Assembly (NCBI GenBank): GCA_027924645.1
Contig: BSBN01000297.1
Coordinates: forward strand, 8,866,001-8,930,000
Direction: 5' to 3'
DNA: 64,000 bases
Source of the DNA: Cunninghamia lanceolata
Lineage: Eukaryota > Streptophyta > Pinopsida > Cupressales > Cupressaceae
A program made the translations under genes and the position numbers. This document shows positions 47,969-59,935 of this stretch, piece after piece. Every line of letters begins with the position of its first letter. The first letter of the stretch is position 1. The notes under the pieces are model-generated. The model saw only the letters and a list, made by a program, of their open reading frames with translations, searched no databases and had not been told where the DNA came from.

Positions 47969-48934
47969 TGTTTTTCCTTGGGGGAATTAATGAACAAAAT
48001 AATTTATTTTTCTACATATGATGTTAGAATGGAAATTATATGATTCCTAATTGCAATAAGTAATGATTGGTGTGAATGGGTAGGTTTTGGGTTGTGATGA
48101 CCACTATCTTCATAATTTAATGCTTTGTCCTTCTTTTCTTGTAATTATGTGTTGCAATGAAGGTATTAAATAGACTAATTAATGATTTGATTTGAAGTAT
48201 ATGATGTGATATGGTGTTTTTAATTTAGGTATTTATTTTATAGTCCAACTAAGTAGTCAAATAAGGAATTATTTTTTGATTTCCTTGGTTTGCATGTCTA
48301 GGTGATGGGAGTGGAGTAACCTATCTCCACTTTAGGGTGAGACTTTATCTCCCCTAATGTCCCTCATGATGATTGTCTCACAATGGATTAAAGTCTTCCC
48401 CTAGATTATGTGGTTGGATCACATTGTCTCATGTGTCCCTTGGGTGGGTTGATTTGGAGACAACTCTCTATTTGAGCACAACACTTGTTGGTGTGTCAAT
48501 TCTTGAAAGTGTATTTTTCATTTAAGTGCTTGCTAGTCCTTCATTGTTGAGATTAATGTTGTGTCTCTCTCCTTGTGTGTCATCTACATGTGTCTTTCAC
48601 ACTTGTATGAGTGTTTGTGTTAGTGTCGTTGTGGAAACATGATGGTAGTGCATGTGTACGCATGTGCGTGCACACACATTGAAATAATTCTTGTGTTGTA
48701 TTTTTTGAACGTATCAATTTTGTTTGACCAATTTTATCCCATCAATGTCCTTGGTAAAACTTGGACATTACACAATAAGCTAAAAATCTATTTTTAGGTG
48801 ATTCAAGATTGTGCTAACCCAAGGATGCTTGTGCATCAAAATGTCAAGTGCATGGGAAGATGCACAAAATGGATAAGGTGTGATTGAAAATGTGGGAATG
48901 TGTATAAATAGGGATAAGTAAATGCTAGGGAAAT
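47969..48934. other. Intergenic DNA with a Z-prone tract
   Basis: No coding frame supported. 48648-48679 is a perfect 32 bp purine-pyrimidine alternation rich in CG and TG/CA steps. Confidence 0.45.
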
Positions 48935-50723
48935 TGATGTAGGAGCATCTGAGCCCACAGGTGATCTTGCATCAACCCAAAATATTTTCAGGTTTGTGGT
49001 GTTTTTGCTTTCCATTATGTTGTTTTTAATTCTTTTGCTTCAAGAGGTTTTCAGGTTGAATTTTGGTCGAGTAAGGTTTTAGTATGAAGAAGAGCTTAAT
49101 GGGTTATGTCAGTTCAAATTTGGTGCAATTTGGAAGAAAAATGGGGAAGTTAGAACATTTCATCCCATCTTGAGGTTCACGAACCTGCCATTCTTCGAAA
49201 AGGCTTTGTTACCTTGCATTTTCAGTAAAGGTTCAAGTTTTTAAACTTCTCAGTTCACCGAAAGCACTATACACTAAAAAAGACTTGGTTTGAATTCATT
49301 TTTGGCATGACTTCTAGTTCGAGAATTAGTATGGATGCCGATAGCAAGTTCGTGTATGGATGACTTTGTTAGGATTTTAATGGCAGAATGGAGCAATACA
49401 ATTAACAATTATATGCTGATTTAAATACAGGAAAAAAAATAATGAAGAATAACACAAATTCAACATAGAGATTTAATGTGGTTCACCCAATGTGGGCTAC
49501 ATCCACAAACATAGTCATCCAATATTTTATTATCTAGCAAACAAAACTGGTTACAATTAGCAACCTTGCAAGTCAATACCATTGCAATATGCTACATGGA
49601 ATTACATTCAAAACTCATTTGTGACTCATGGCCTTTTGCCTTCTCCAACCACTTTTATCAAGCCTTATGGCGGTTATACAAAGTGGGTTTTTTATATGTC
49701 AGCCAATAAAAAACTAACTGCCAACACCTTTATTAAATAATAGGCAAATTTTGCTTCAGGGGCACTGCCCCTAGCAACCCCCATTGGGGGCGTTGCCCCC
49801 AACTCCCCACCGTGGGCTCTACCCTCAAGCCCCCACCAGGGGATAAGCTCCTTGGGCCCCAGAGGAGGGGCTCTGACCCCCTGCACTCCCCCATTAATTA
49901 CTTTGGGGGGAAACTGTGGCTAACAAAGTCACCAAGTTGACCTTATTGTGGGTACCTGTAGCCCCTGCAGCATGATCAATCACCACATAATAACAAATTT
50001 CACTGAAACCCAAGTTCTATGAACTCCAAAATTGCTGATTTAAGAAAGAATAGGAATGAGGGGCCCCATGGTTCATGAAAGATAGAATCTACTGATAGAC
50101 TTTTATGAAGTTCAGGTATATTTCAAAGGGCCAAAAAATACTTTGTAAGAAGGGAAGTTCATGTATATAAATATTCGCTGAAACTTAAGATATTGAACGT
50201 CAAACACCATGGTTGGTGGAGAAGAACATTTTTCAATAAAAGAGTTTTGTGGCATTCCATGATACTGATATATTTTATTTGACTATTAAAATGCCAAAGG
50301 ATACTTATTAATGATGGCAATTCAATTTTTTCCACGTGAATGATTTAAACAGTTCAACTTCTTTCCAGGACAACATATATATAAGGAATTTGGTATACTT
50401 TGTAGGGGGACTACTACTAATGGGCTTGTGTCACCCAAGATACTAGAAAGAGAATGTGTGGAAGGAGTCTGTTGGATAAGAGGTTAGAATTAGAGATGGA
50501 GCATCAAGGAAGGAAAATCTAGAGCCAGAGGGATGACAACATGTAGGATGCAAGGGAAAGAGAATGTGTAATTTGTATTTCTGATGTAATTACACTTTGT
50601 TAAAACTATGAAAAGAATAAAATTTAGTTTTCTTTCATTATTGTGTGCTTACACTTTGTGATGATGTTGATTTGGCTACAAGATTGGGCTACCTGATAAG
50701 CTCATGTGATCTTGACTACACCA
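48935..50723 (+). mobile_element. Ty3/gypsy-type LTR with a nested solo LTR
   Basis: Starts TGATGTAGGAGCATC, then GATCTTGCATCAACC, the same opening as the LTR at 57723 (TGATCAAGGAGCATCCC, then ATCTTGCATCAACC). It ends TTGACTACACCA followed by a degenerate primer site (TGCTATCAGAC against TGGTATCAGAG), as in the LTRs ending at 58549 and 57337. Total 1,789 bp, or about 1.23 kb without the nested 559 bp LTR. No gag follows in the next 1.8 kb, so the internal region is deleted or unrelated. Confidence 0.6.
49367..49925 (-). mobile_element. Solo LTR nested in gypsy LTR
   Basis: 559 bp bounded by TGTTAG and CTAACA. Read on the minus strand it has the typical late-LTR phrase with GCCCACATTGGGTGAACCAC near its end. 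It is unusually GC-rich between 49750 and 49900 with inverted GGGGGC/GCCCCC clusters. The flanks GACTT and AAGTC are inverted rather than direct copies, so no target duplication is visible. Confidence 0.65.
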
Positions 50724-52582
50724 AATGCTATCAGACAAAGGTTTGTTCATTGGGGTGTGTTGAGAGGGTAGATTTCTGGAAAATGTGTTGAGGTGTGAGA
50801 GAAATTTTTGCAATTGCATAGAGAGTTAAATTTGTGAGAGATATGTTGGCTATTCTCCAACAGAGATTAAAGCTAGGTAGAAGGTGTATGGATTTCCTCC
50901 ACTGAGAGAGAGTGGGTGGAGGAAATTTTGAGAGGTGCATCTTCCAAGATTTCTGTTGGGCAGAGGATAGTTGTGTGTAAGAGTGTGTTGCAGGGAGGAC
51001 CTGTAACTACAGAGAGCATTGTCTCTGGAATTCTTGTGAGTTGATGCAGACCTCTGTGTGTGTGTGTGTGATGTAGAAATTGTGGATTGTAAGATTGTAG
51101 ATTGTGTGTGAAGATGGAAAAGAGGAAGAGTATGAGTTTGGCCTTTGGTAAGGCTTTAAAAATTTATTTTATTCGAAGAAGAGAAAGAAGATTAGAGGAA
51201 GAAAGTTGGGCTAGGATTTAGGCTAACTGTGCAGAGATATCTGGAAGAGTAGATGCTTTGGAGGAGAATAGAAAAGGGTAAAAGAACAAAATTGTGTCAC
51301 ACTTTTATAAAGGAATCGACCAATACAAACAAAAAATTCAACTTCGACCTCATAAAAGTGGCATTTATGTTTTGAATTTCAAAATGATGTATATTAATGA
51401 AGTGTAGAACTCATGATAAATTTTATGCTTGTAATTTTTCAAAAAATTTAAAAAAATATTTTGATATTTTTTTATAAATTTAAGAGTAGATTTTGAATTG
51501 CTGAAAATTTCAGGAAAAAGTTATGTTGAGTCTACGTCACAAACAAAAAAAAAACAATCTTATTTTTCCCTAATTTTTTTCCCAAATAGATTAGTTCAAT
51601 ATCTAGTGCATGGAAAAAAAATAGTTTTCAATGCATATTTTCCTTGTAATAATGTTTTAAAGTCAAACCTATCAGAATTTGATAGTTTTCATTCCACGTC
51701 AACTTTTGTATAAGTTTTTTTTATCATTTAAAAAAACCAATTATACCCTTTGGAGAGGACTCTTTCCTCAAGTGCGCCATATAATTTTCAAAATTTTTTG
51801 ATGTGGTTTTATATTTTATTTTTATTTTTTCTAATCAATGTCATCTTTGATTATAATAACCTACTTGCAATAATTTAAAATAAAAATATATTAAAACTAA
51901 TCAAAATATCAAAAAAATATATATTTGGAATGTAGAATCGGAGTTCTACGAAAGACTATTTTTAGTTTTTTGAAATAATCCATTTTGGCTGAAGAAATAT
52001 TTAGTCCAAGTTGAGAGTTTCAGAAAATTCTGAAAAAGGAGGAGGTGGTTGCCAAGTAGGATGCCACATAAATAGTTTTAGGTGAGTTTAACTCGGGCGA
52101 GTTTAACTCGGGCAAGTTCAATTCACTTGAAATTATACTTTTCCAATGTCGACTCCCTAATTTGGTCGGCTGGATTTTAAAAAACAAATTCAAACAACTT
52201 CATGTATAAATATAGGTTCATTTTTGCTTATTTTTTTCAATTCAAGCATTAGGAGAAAATATAAGAAGCATTTTTTTTTTGCAATAGAGGCTACAAATTA
52301 TTTTTTAATTTTTTTCAATTCAAGCATTTGGAAAAAGCACACAAAAGGAGTTATTTTGACAAAGGTGTTTTTTTGGCAAGAGAGGCTACAAATTTTCAAG
52401 GTACAATGATTCTCAACTTGTCATTGATTAATTTTAAAAGTTTATGAGTGTAGTTATTGTTCATATATATTGGTCTTGAATGATAGATTAGAACCATGTA
52501 GAAATTGAACTCCATGACTTATTTATTGGGATGTACATGGATGTGTATGTGTGTATAGGTGAATTAAAATAAGCAATTTATG
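50724..52582. other. No gene seen; short repeats
   Basis: Contains a short (TG)n run at about 51056-51069, a direct pair of GAGTTTAACTCGGGC at 52084-52098 and 52099-52113, and a ~80 bp imperfect tandem repeat (TTCAATTCAAGCATT... GAGGCTACAAATT) at 52231-52394. The 3' part is probably the 5' region of the transposase-like gene. Confidence 0.45.
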
Positions 52583-55500
52583 ATGGGGAATAAAAGAACA
52601 AGATCAAAGTTGTATGACCGAAAAAGAGATGAAAAAAAACTAAATAAGGAGAATTTAACTTTAGGATCATCTAGTTAAGAACAACCCATTGAAATTATTG
52701 ATGAACAAGTTGAATAGTACGTTAATGAACAAATACAAGAAGAAATTAGTACTGGTGATAGAAATTTTTTGTATGGAATGAAAATATTTATGGAAATGGA
52801 TGAGGATTCTCTTTTCAAGAAAATTTTATCTGAACATATGTTACTTGAAATCACAATAAAATTTCATTCTAAAAGAATTTAGGATGAATTTTTTGAAGAT
52901 AAATCTCTAATTGGAAGAGCACAATTATGTGCAGAGTTATTTAGGTGAAAAGAAATGACCCCTATTTTGGAGTTGTTAGGGGCTGATAATAAGAAAAAAT
53001 CTCCAGATTTATTAAATTAGACAGCAATTAAAAACTTACAAGAAGCATTGGATTTTATTAAAACCAAGAGTTGAGCTACTAATTTAAGTGTTGCATGTAG
53101 AGCATTGATAATTGTAATTTCTAGTAAAAGATTATCACATAGAAGACAAGTTCAAGCAATTTCCAAATTAGTAAATGTATCTAGGAGAACTGTTCAAAGA
53201 TATATCAAGAAGAGAAACAGATTAGATGAAAACATCAAGAAAATAATTGGGTAAATATTTGTCGACTCCCTCAAAAAGATAGAATTTTAGAAGATGTAAA
53301 ACAAAAAGTAATTGGATATTGGACCAACCACTCTCGTATTTCTTCCAATAGAAGGGACACTATACAAATAAAAGGTGAAGATGGTAAAAAAATTGCTCAT
53401 CCAAAATATTTTATAGATACAACACAAAGTGAACTTTTTGAAGCATTCAAGCAAGAATTTTCATAGGTGAAGATTTGTGAAAGGATGTTTGAGAGTTTAC
53501 GACCATGTTTCATATGTATAAATAAAGTACGTGAAATTTGTTGCTATCAAAATCATGCTGAATTTCATTTACTCCTACAGTTATATAAAAAAGTTATGGC
53601 AATAGTTTATCCAAATGTAGTCATCCCTAGAAGTACAACACAATTTGTGAAGTCTATCTTATGTGAAAAATCAGAAGATTCAAATGAATGAAATGTCAAG
53701 TGTATAAAAAAACATGTATAGATTGTGGAAATTTGAGGAAACTTTTAATACCATTTGAGAATATTGATCATTCAATGCCAGTTGTCTAGTAGAGATTTGA
53801 ATATGAGAAATACTCAACGAAGTCAGGAGTTGAGTCCAAAAAATTATTTTGAGAGAGAGTGAATTACCCTGCAATGAGTTTATGGACTCTAAATTTTGTA
53901 ACATCATATCCGCATATCCAACATTGTCATGGTGCAAGATGGCATGCTGAGCAATTTCGTGACTCAAAGAATTGTTTTCCACTGGGTTGTAATCTCTCTA
54001 TTGTAGATTTTTCTGAGAGCTATACATTTAGTCCTCAAACTGATATTCAAAGTCAATAGTATCATTCAGAGCATGTTGCAATCTGTGTACAAGTTTTCTA
54101 TAGACATGTTGAGTTACTTGTAGATGGTAAACAAAGTAGTGAAGATGAACAAATTATCATCAAGGAGGTTCACTTTTATATCAGTGATGATATGGGTTAT
54201 GATAGAAGCTATGTAGCACATTGTTTTGGAATGTTTTTTTAAGATTTGAGATGACATGTCATATATTCATTACAACATTGGATTGTTCTAAATGGATGTG
54301 CTGGTAAGTGTTGATTTTATTTTTATTTTTATTTTTAGTTTTTAATTTTTAATTTAAATTTATAAGTTTAAGACTTGAATCAATTACTTATATATACATA
54401 TAGTTTTTAACTAATTTTTGGTTTTCAAATGGTTGTTTATATAACTAAATAGAGGACACTTTAAGTTTACAAAAGTATTTAATTGGTTAATGCAACAACA
54501 TGCTACACACAATAGAAAGTTTTTATGGAATTTTTTTGAGAGTGGACATGGAAAAGGAGAACACGATAGAGCAGGAGCATGTGTGAAGCATGCACTTCAC
54601 CAGTATGAACTTGCAGGTAAATTTGTACCATACAGAATTTATGTAAATTTAAAATTGTTGAATACTTCACCTTGACATGAACTTGCAGGTAACACCATAT
54701 GGAATGCAAATGAAATTGTTGAATGGTGCAAAAGTCATTTTGATGCCCGTGACTCAATATACAAAAATACTATTTTTGGGAAGTTAAAGGTACATGCATA
54801 AATTGAATATGTTATTTGAAAACTTTATTTAAGTTCAAGTGCATGAATTAATTGAATTTGTTAATACATGTAGATATTTGTTTACACAAGTCTTAATTGG
54901 ATGCTTGAAATTAAATAAATATTAAAGAAGTAAATTTAGAAGTTTAGTCTTAATTGGATGAGCTTGAATTTGTTCATATGTAGATATTGATTTATTGAAT
55001 CCTTATAATTGTCAAACAATTAATGGTATTAGAATTTTGCATCAAGTCATGACTATAGGACATAGCAAGCCTCTTGCTATTCATGTGAGAAAAATTATAT
55101 TTTTGTGTTGACTACATTGAGAACAATGCAAAAATTCTACAATGCGAGAATATTAGAGATGAATATGTTTCACAATGGGAAATCAAACAAATAGTATCAA
55201 TGCCTCCTTTTGAAGATAGTGACATTGTAGATGTCTATGATCCTCTATATTCAGTTCCTCTATATTCAGTTGATTATGAACGTGTATCAAATTTAGTTGT
55301 TACAGGTAAATTTTAAATGTAAATTTAAATTAAATTTTAACTTACATAATTTTGATTTATATTCTACCTAAGTCAAGAGTCATTATAAATATTTGAACAT
55401 GATTTACATTGAAACTAGATAATGTACATACATGTTTACTTGTGGTGTGTACAGGAGATATTTTTTCTGTGGTTGTAGAACCTGACACTACAGAAGGTTG
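52583..55500 (+). pseudogene. Decayed, intron-containing transposase-like gene, copy 2
   Basis: ATG 52583 starts a basic N terminus (MGNKRTRSK). A helix-turn-helix-like SRRTVQRYIKKRNRL lies at about 53185. The block CRLPQKDRIL to HPKYFIDTTQS (53260-53430) matches the minus-strand gene at 10.8-10.65 kb. Downstream in order: VKICERMFESLRPC, GARWHAEQFRD (53935), ISDDMGYDRSYVAHCF (54180), NGCAG, then a GT-AG intron from about 54304 to the AG before GGACACTTT (~54453), HFKFTKVFNWL, and ESGHGKGEHDRAG (54540). Further introns start at 54617 and about 54790. The GHGKG-type block recurs in eukaryotic DNA transposases; assignment to a superfamily such as Sola is a guess. Stops in many exons and frame changes show it is dead. 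Its right end is cut by the gypsy fragment at ~55515. Confidence 0.6.
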
Positions 55501-55514
55501 CAGAACCTGACAAT

Positions 55515-57217
55515 ACAATAATTTATTTCCATCTACCAAATAGATTCTAGCATTTCCACATACTTAGCTCTTAGGTTCATCTTCCAAAGGTACCAAGATA
55601 TGTTTCTTCCCATTAGATGTTATAGTGTAGGTATTCTTCCTTCCATCATGTATTTCCTTTCTATAATACTACCATGGTCTCCCTAACAATATACGACATA
55701 TATCCATTGGCATAATATCACACAATACCTCAACAACATAAGATCCTATATGAAATTTCACCAAACATTTCTCACTCACCAATACCTTGTGTTCATATTG
55801 AATCCATGCTATCTTGTAGGGCTTAGGGTGTTTCAATCTCTCCAAGTTTAGCCTAGTCACCATCTCTTCAAAAACTAAATTATCTGTACTTCCACCATCA
55901 ATGATATCTTTACAACATTTACCTTTTGATTTGCATATTGTTTGGAACAAACTTTTCCTTTGCGGTGGTTCCTCAGTTGTCTCTTCTTGAAATAATTCTC
56001 TCCTCGTGACTAATGATTCTCCTTTTTCTAGTTTTCCAACTGAACTAGGTGATCCAATAGGTTCTTCCTCTGCATAAACTACTCTTGTACTTCCTTGATG
56101 ACATTCAAATGCTCCGTGTCCTTCACCTCCATACTTAAACAAGTTCCTTTGAATGATCTTTTGTCAAACCCTCTTTCATCTCTCCAGTATCTTTCATTGT
56201 GGTAAGAGTTATGATTCCTTCTCTTGTTGTGGTAGAAACTTATGTCATCTCTTTGGTATGAATTATTATCTCTATCTTCCTTCTTTTATGGACTAATTTC
56301 CTTGTTTTTCTCCACTTAAGGTCTTTCTCCTCTAGAATATGTTCTACCTCTTTGAAATTTTCCTCCTCTACCTCTTTGCCTTTGCTCATGCTTCTTATTC
56401 AACTTGTCTTCAACTTTCAATGCAAACTGATATGCTTCTTCTACTATTGTCATCCTCACCAAACTTAGTTCTTCTTGAATATTCATCCTCAATCCATTTA
56501 TGTATCTTGACACTTTCTCCTTGCTTTCTTTAATATGTCTAGTTCTTATGATCATCTTATGAAATTCTTCAGTATACTCCTTCACAGATTTCTCCTTTTG
56601 CCTTACGTTTTGTAATCTCTTCAACAATTCCAACTCATAGTCAACAGGTATGAACTGACTCTTTAACTTTGTCACCATCCTAGATCCCATTTTATGGTGT
56701 TCTCTTTTCCTCTCCTATTTCTATCGAATTGAACTTCTTTCCACCAAATAGTAGCATGTCCTTTCAACTTAGTCTTTGAGAATCTTACCCTCTCCATATA
56801 TTTAATTTCTTCATATTCAAGGTATTTCTCCAAGTCATTTATCCAATCAATCAATTTCTTAGTATTCAAATTTCTGGTATAGTTCGGTACTTCCATTCTA
56901 GGTCTCTTACTCATCTTAGAAATAACTTTCAACATCTTTACTTGATTGTATTCTTCTTCTAGGACTTCTTGATTTTGGTTAGCAGCTTGAAATTCATCAT
57001 CATCACTTTCATCTCCATGTCTAGGGTTTAGTCCTCTTCTTCGATCTTCTTCTACAACATCCAATCTAATCTTCATTTTCCTCATCATCTCTATCATTTC
57101 TTCCATTCTTCCAGAACATTGGCCATAGTAGGAATCCTTCTTAGTGGCATCTCTTCCTAGGATCCAGTGTAACTGCCTCAATTCGGTGATATGACTACAG
57201 GGTAGCAATTGCCTCAC
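55515..57217 (-). pseudogene. Ty3/gypsy gag-protease remnant (minus element)
   Basis: On the minus strand: gag with RRIPTMANV-like start after a frameshift, RPRMEVPNYTRNLN and GHATIWWKEVQFDRNRRGKE (56.9-56.72 kb), then QFIPVDYELELLKRLQN (56.66 kb) and RQRGRGGKFQRGRTYSRGE. A knuckle-like YGGEGHGAFEC (56.13 kb; first Cys lost) precedes the protease block CKDIIDGGSTDNLVFEEMV (55.91 kb) and DICRILLGRPW (55.68 kb). Coding similarity ends at about 55515, before RT. Same family as the plus element at 58.7-64.0 kb, roughly head to head with it. Confidence 0.88.
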
Positions 57218-57323
57218 AATCGGTGCTCTATTGACAAAAACAAGTAGACCACCTTAGGTTGGCAATCTATTCAAGATAAGATCTTCCAGAATTCCTTCAC
57301 TTCCCAAAGGATTCAAAACTTTT

Positions 57324-57333
57324 CTCTGATACA
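57324..57333 (-). promoter_or_regulatory. Primer binding site of the minus gypsy element
   Basis: On the minus strand TTGTATCAGAG, one change from the TGGTATCAGAG of the plus partner, two bases after the LTR end at 57337. Confidence 0.6.
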
Positions 57334-57336
57334 ACT

Positions 57337-57722
57337 TGATGTAGTCATGGATGAAGGGTCCTAAGAAGGGACTTTCCAAACCATGGAGCAAGAGTAAACA
57401 TAACAGAAACAACACAATAACAGAATGCAATGGAAGATTTAGATGCTCAATATATTAGACAATCAAAATGCTTATATGCCGGCAACATGCAGGGTACAAT
57501 CAAAGGACTCATAGGCTTGCTTTCTGGGTTACAACTGAAATAAAAGATATGGCATTGAAGTGCTTTCTAGAAAGAATCTATCTTCTAAAAATGTTTAACT
57601 AGAAATCTTCCTTCCTAATGCATTTAAGAGATGTATATATATCATCTTCAAGCTTATAGAATCCTTCGTGTCAGCCACAAGAGGTTACAAACTCTAATGA
57701 ATGATGAAACATGTAGAAACAT
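57337..57722 (-). repeat. Partial 5' LTR of the minus gypsy element
   Basis: Minus-strand sequence aligns with the last ~390 bp of the plus LTR (landmarks GATGATATATAT, TGCATGTTGCC, GTTTACTCTTGCT). It breaks off at 57722, exactly where the plus LTR begins, as expected if the plus element inserted into it. Confidence 0.7.
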
Positions 57723-58549
57723 TGATCAAGGAGCATCCCTAGTTCAAGAGAAATCTTGCATCAACCAAAAACATTTGAATTTCAGTTTGTTTCTTTTTAG
57801 TTTCCAGTTCAGTACAGTCAGTAGTAGTTTCTGTATTTTGGTCTGCATTATACTGTAGTTGCATTTCAGATCTTGCGGAGTTGGACTTATCATTTAAATT
57901 CATTCATGCACATCATATCCATAATTTAGATCATTTGGATCAATTACTAGAAAGTTATCGCTATCAGAAGATTGACTGTTTTCTCAGAACAAAGCATCCT
58001 GACAATTTTAGATAATCAGCTAAAGGAGAAGACTTGCGGAGCATTTCATGACTTGTGAAGTTAAAAGACACATTATTCAATGTCGTTTGGTTCATGGCCG
58101 ACTTTCCCTAGGTGCCACACACCATTCCATTCATTTGCAGAGGATCTCTATTCAATTAGGTCTGACCTATCTGTGTACAAATGTTATAGCTCTTCATTGG
58201 AGTTTTTGATATCCCTTGGCCGACGTAGAGGAATCTTTTGTTCTGGAGATGATATATATTGATGTAATAGATGCCTAGGAAGGTAGATGGGGATAGGGAG
58301 CATAGTTTACAAGTTTGATAGTTTGAATTACTTGTGAAAAGCCATGTCTTGTGCATAATATGTAATCAGGCATGTGAGCCCTAATTGTAAGCCCGCATGT
58401 TGCCAACCAATTTGTATTTAGATTCTAAGTTATACTGGATGACTAAATCTACATTTGCTTTATATCTTTGAGTTGTTTCCATTGTGTTTACTCTTGCTGC
58501 AAGGTCTAGACTATTCTATTTGACAACCCTCCTAGCCATGATTACACCA
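57723..58549 (+). repeat. 5' LTR of the plus Ty3/gypsy element
   Basis: 827 bp from TGATCAAGGAGC to ATTACACCA, followed after two bases by the primer binding site. The start matches that of the LTR at 48935. Confidence 0.72.
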
Positions 58550-58551
58550 AG

Positions 58552-58562
58552 TGGTATCAGAG
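58552..58562 (+). promoter_or_regulatory. Primer binding site of the plus gypsy element
   Basis: TGGTATCAGAG, matching the 3' end of initiator Met tRNA. Confidence 0.85.
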
Positions 58563-58745
58563 TGAAAGTTAGATTATTTGGGAGTGAATGAAGTTGGCAA
58601 AGGAATTCTATAATATCTTGCTATGAACATATCGCCGAATCTAAGGCAGGTTACTTGTGTTGCAACCGATCGCCGATTGTGAGGCAGTTGTCACCTTGTA
58701 GCTCGATCGTCGAATTTGAGGCAATTACACTTGATCCAAGGAAGA

Positions 58746-59935
58746 ATGCCACCGAGGAGAATCCTTGCTATTGGAACAATAGATGGTAGAATGGATGAGA
58801 TGATGGAAATGATGAAAACCATGCGAGTTCGCTTGGATGATATTAAAGAAGATAGGAGAAGAAGACTTACACCTAGACCTAATGTTGAAAGTGATGATGA
58901 TGAAGAATTTCAATCCACTGATCAAAATGAAGTAACCCTAGGAGGTGATGAGGAAGAAGAATTAGACCAAGTCAACATGTTGTGAGCTATTTTAAAGATT
59001 GGAAAAAAGACCTAGAGTTGATGTACCAAATTATACTGGCAATTTGAATCCTAAAGATTTGATTGACTTGATAAATGACATGGAAGAATACTTTGAGTAT
59101 GAAGAAGTTGAAGATTTAGAGAAGGTGAAATCTGCAAAGACAAAGCTAAAAGGGCATGCTTCTATATGGTGGAAAGAAGTTCAGTTGGATAGAAATAGAA
59201 GAGGAAAAGAAAAGATTACAAAATGAGACAGAATGGTGACGAAATTAAAAAACTAGTTTATACCTGCTGATTATGAGTTGGAACTATTGAAGAGATTGCA
59301 AAACCTGAGACAAAAGGAGAAATATGTAAAAGAGTATACTGAATAATTTCATAAGATGATCATAAGGACTAGACATAGTGAAGCAAGCAAGGAGAAAGTG
59401 GCCAGATACATCAATGGACTGAGATTGAACATTCAAGAAGAATTAAGTTTGGTAAGGATGACAACATTGGAAGAGGCATATTAGTTTGCCCTGAAGGTTG
59501 AAGAAAAGTTGAATAAAAGGCATGATCAAAGGTAGAGAGGTAGAGGAGGTAAATTTCAGAGAGGTGGAACATTTTCTAGAGGAGAAAGATCATATGCAGA
59601 GAAGAACAGACAAGAGAACACATTCAAGAAGGAGGAAACCCTAGTCCATACCGGAGTGAAGGATATAGAAGAGAAGGAAGAGGAGCTGATAGGAGAATGT
59701 TTAGAGGAACATGTTTCAAGTGTGGAGGTGAAGGACATAGAGCATTTGAATGTAATCAGGGGAGTACAAGCAAGAGGACAAAGAATAGTGGAAGAGTAGC
59801 CTATGTGGACGAAGAACTTGTTGGATCACCTAGTTTAGTTGGTAAAACTGAGAAAGAAGAATCACTTTTCATGAGCAGAGCACTATTTCAAGTAGAGACA
59901 AATGAGGAACCACCACAAAGGAAAAGCTTGTTCAG
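58746..59935 (+). pseudogene. Gypsy gag (plus element), frameshifted
   Basis: ATG 58746 (MPPRRILAI) begins gag. An acidic linker, then KRPRVDVPNYTGNLN and GHASIWWKEVQLDRNRRGKE (59.0-59.22 kb) in a shifted frame, YELELLKRLQNLRQKEK (59.27 kb), and a complete CCHC knuckle CFKCGGEGHRAFEC at about 59713-59754 lead to the point of insertion of the solo LTR. Stops include TGA near 58983 and 59224, TAA near 59344, and TAGs near 59480 and 59533. Confidence 0.9.
59930..59935. repeat. Target duplication GTTCAG (left) of nested solo LTR
   Basis: GTTCAG is repeated at 61230-61235. Comparison with the minus gypsy copy shows the protein-coding sequence continuing across the insertion. Confidence 0.88.

Noticed and set aside
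49692..49886. 64-codon Gly/Ala/Pro-rich minus-strand frame
   Set aside because: It lies in the GC-rich part of a solo LTR with inverted G/C clusters.
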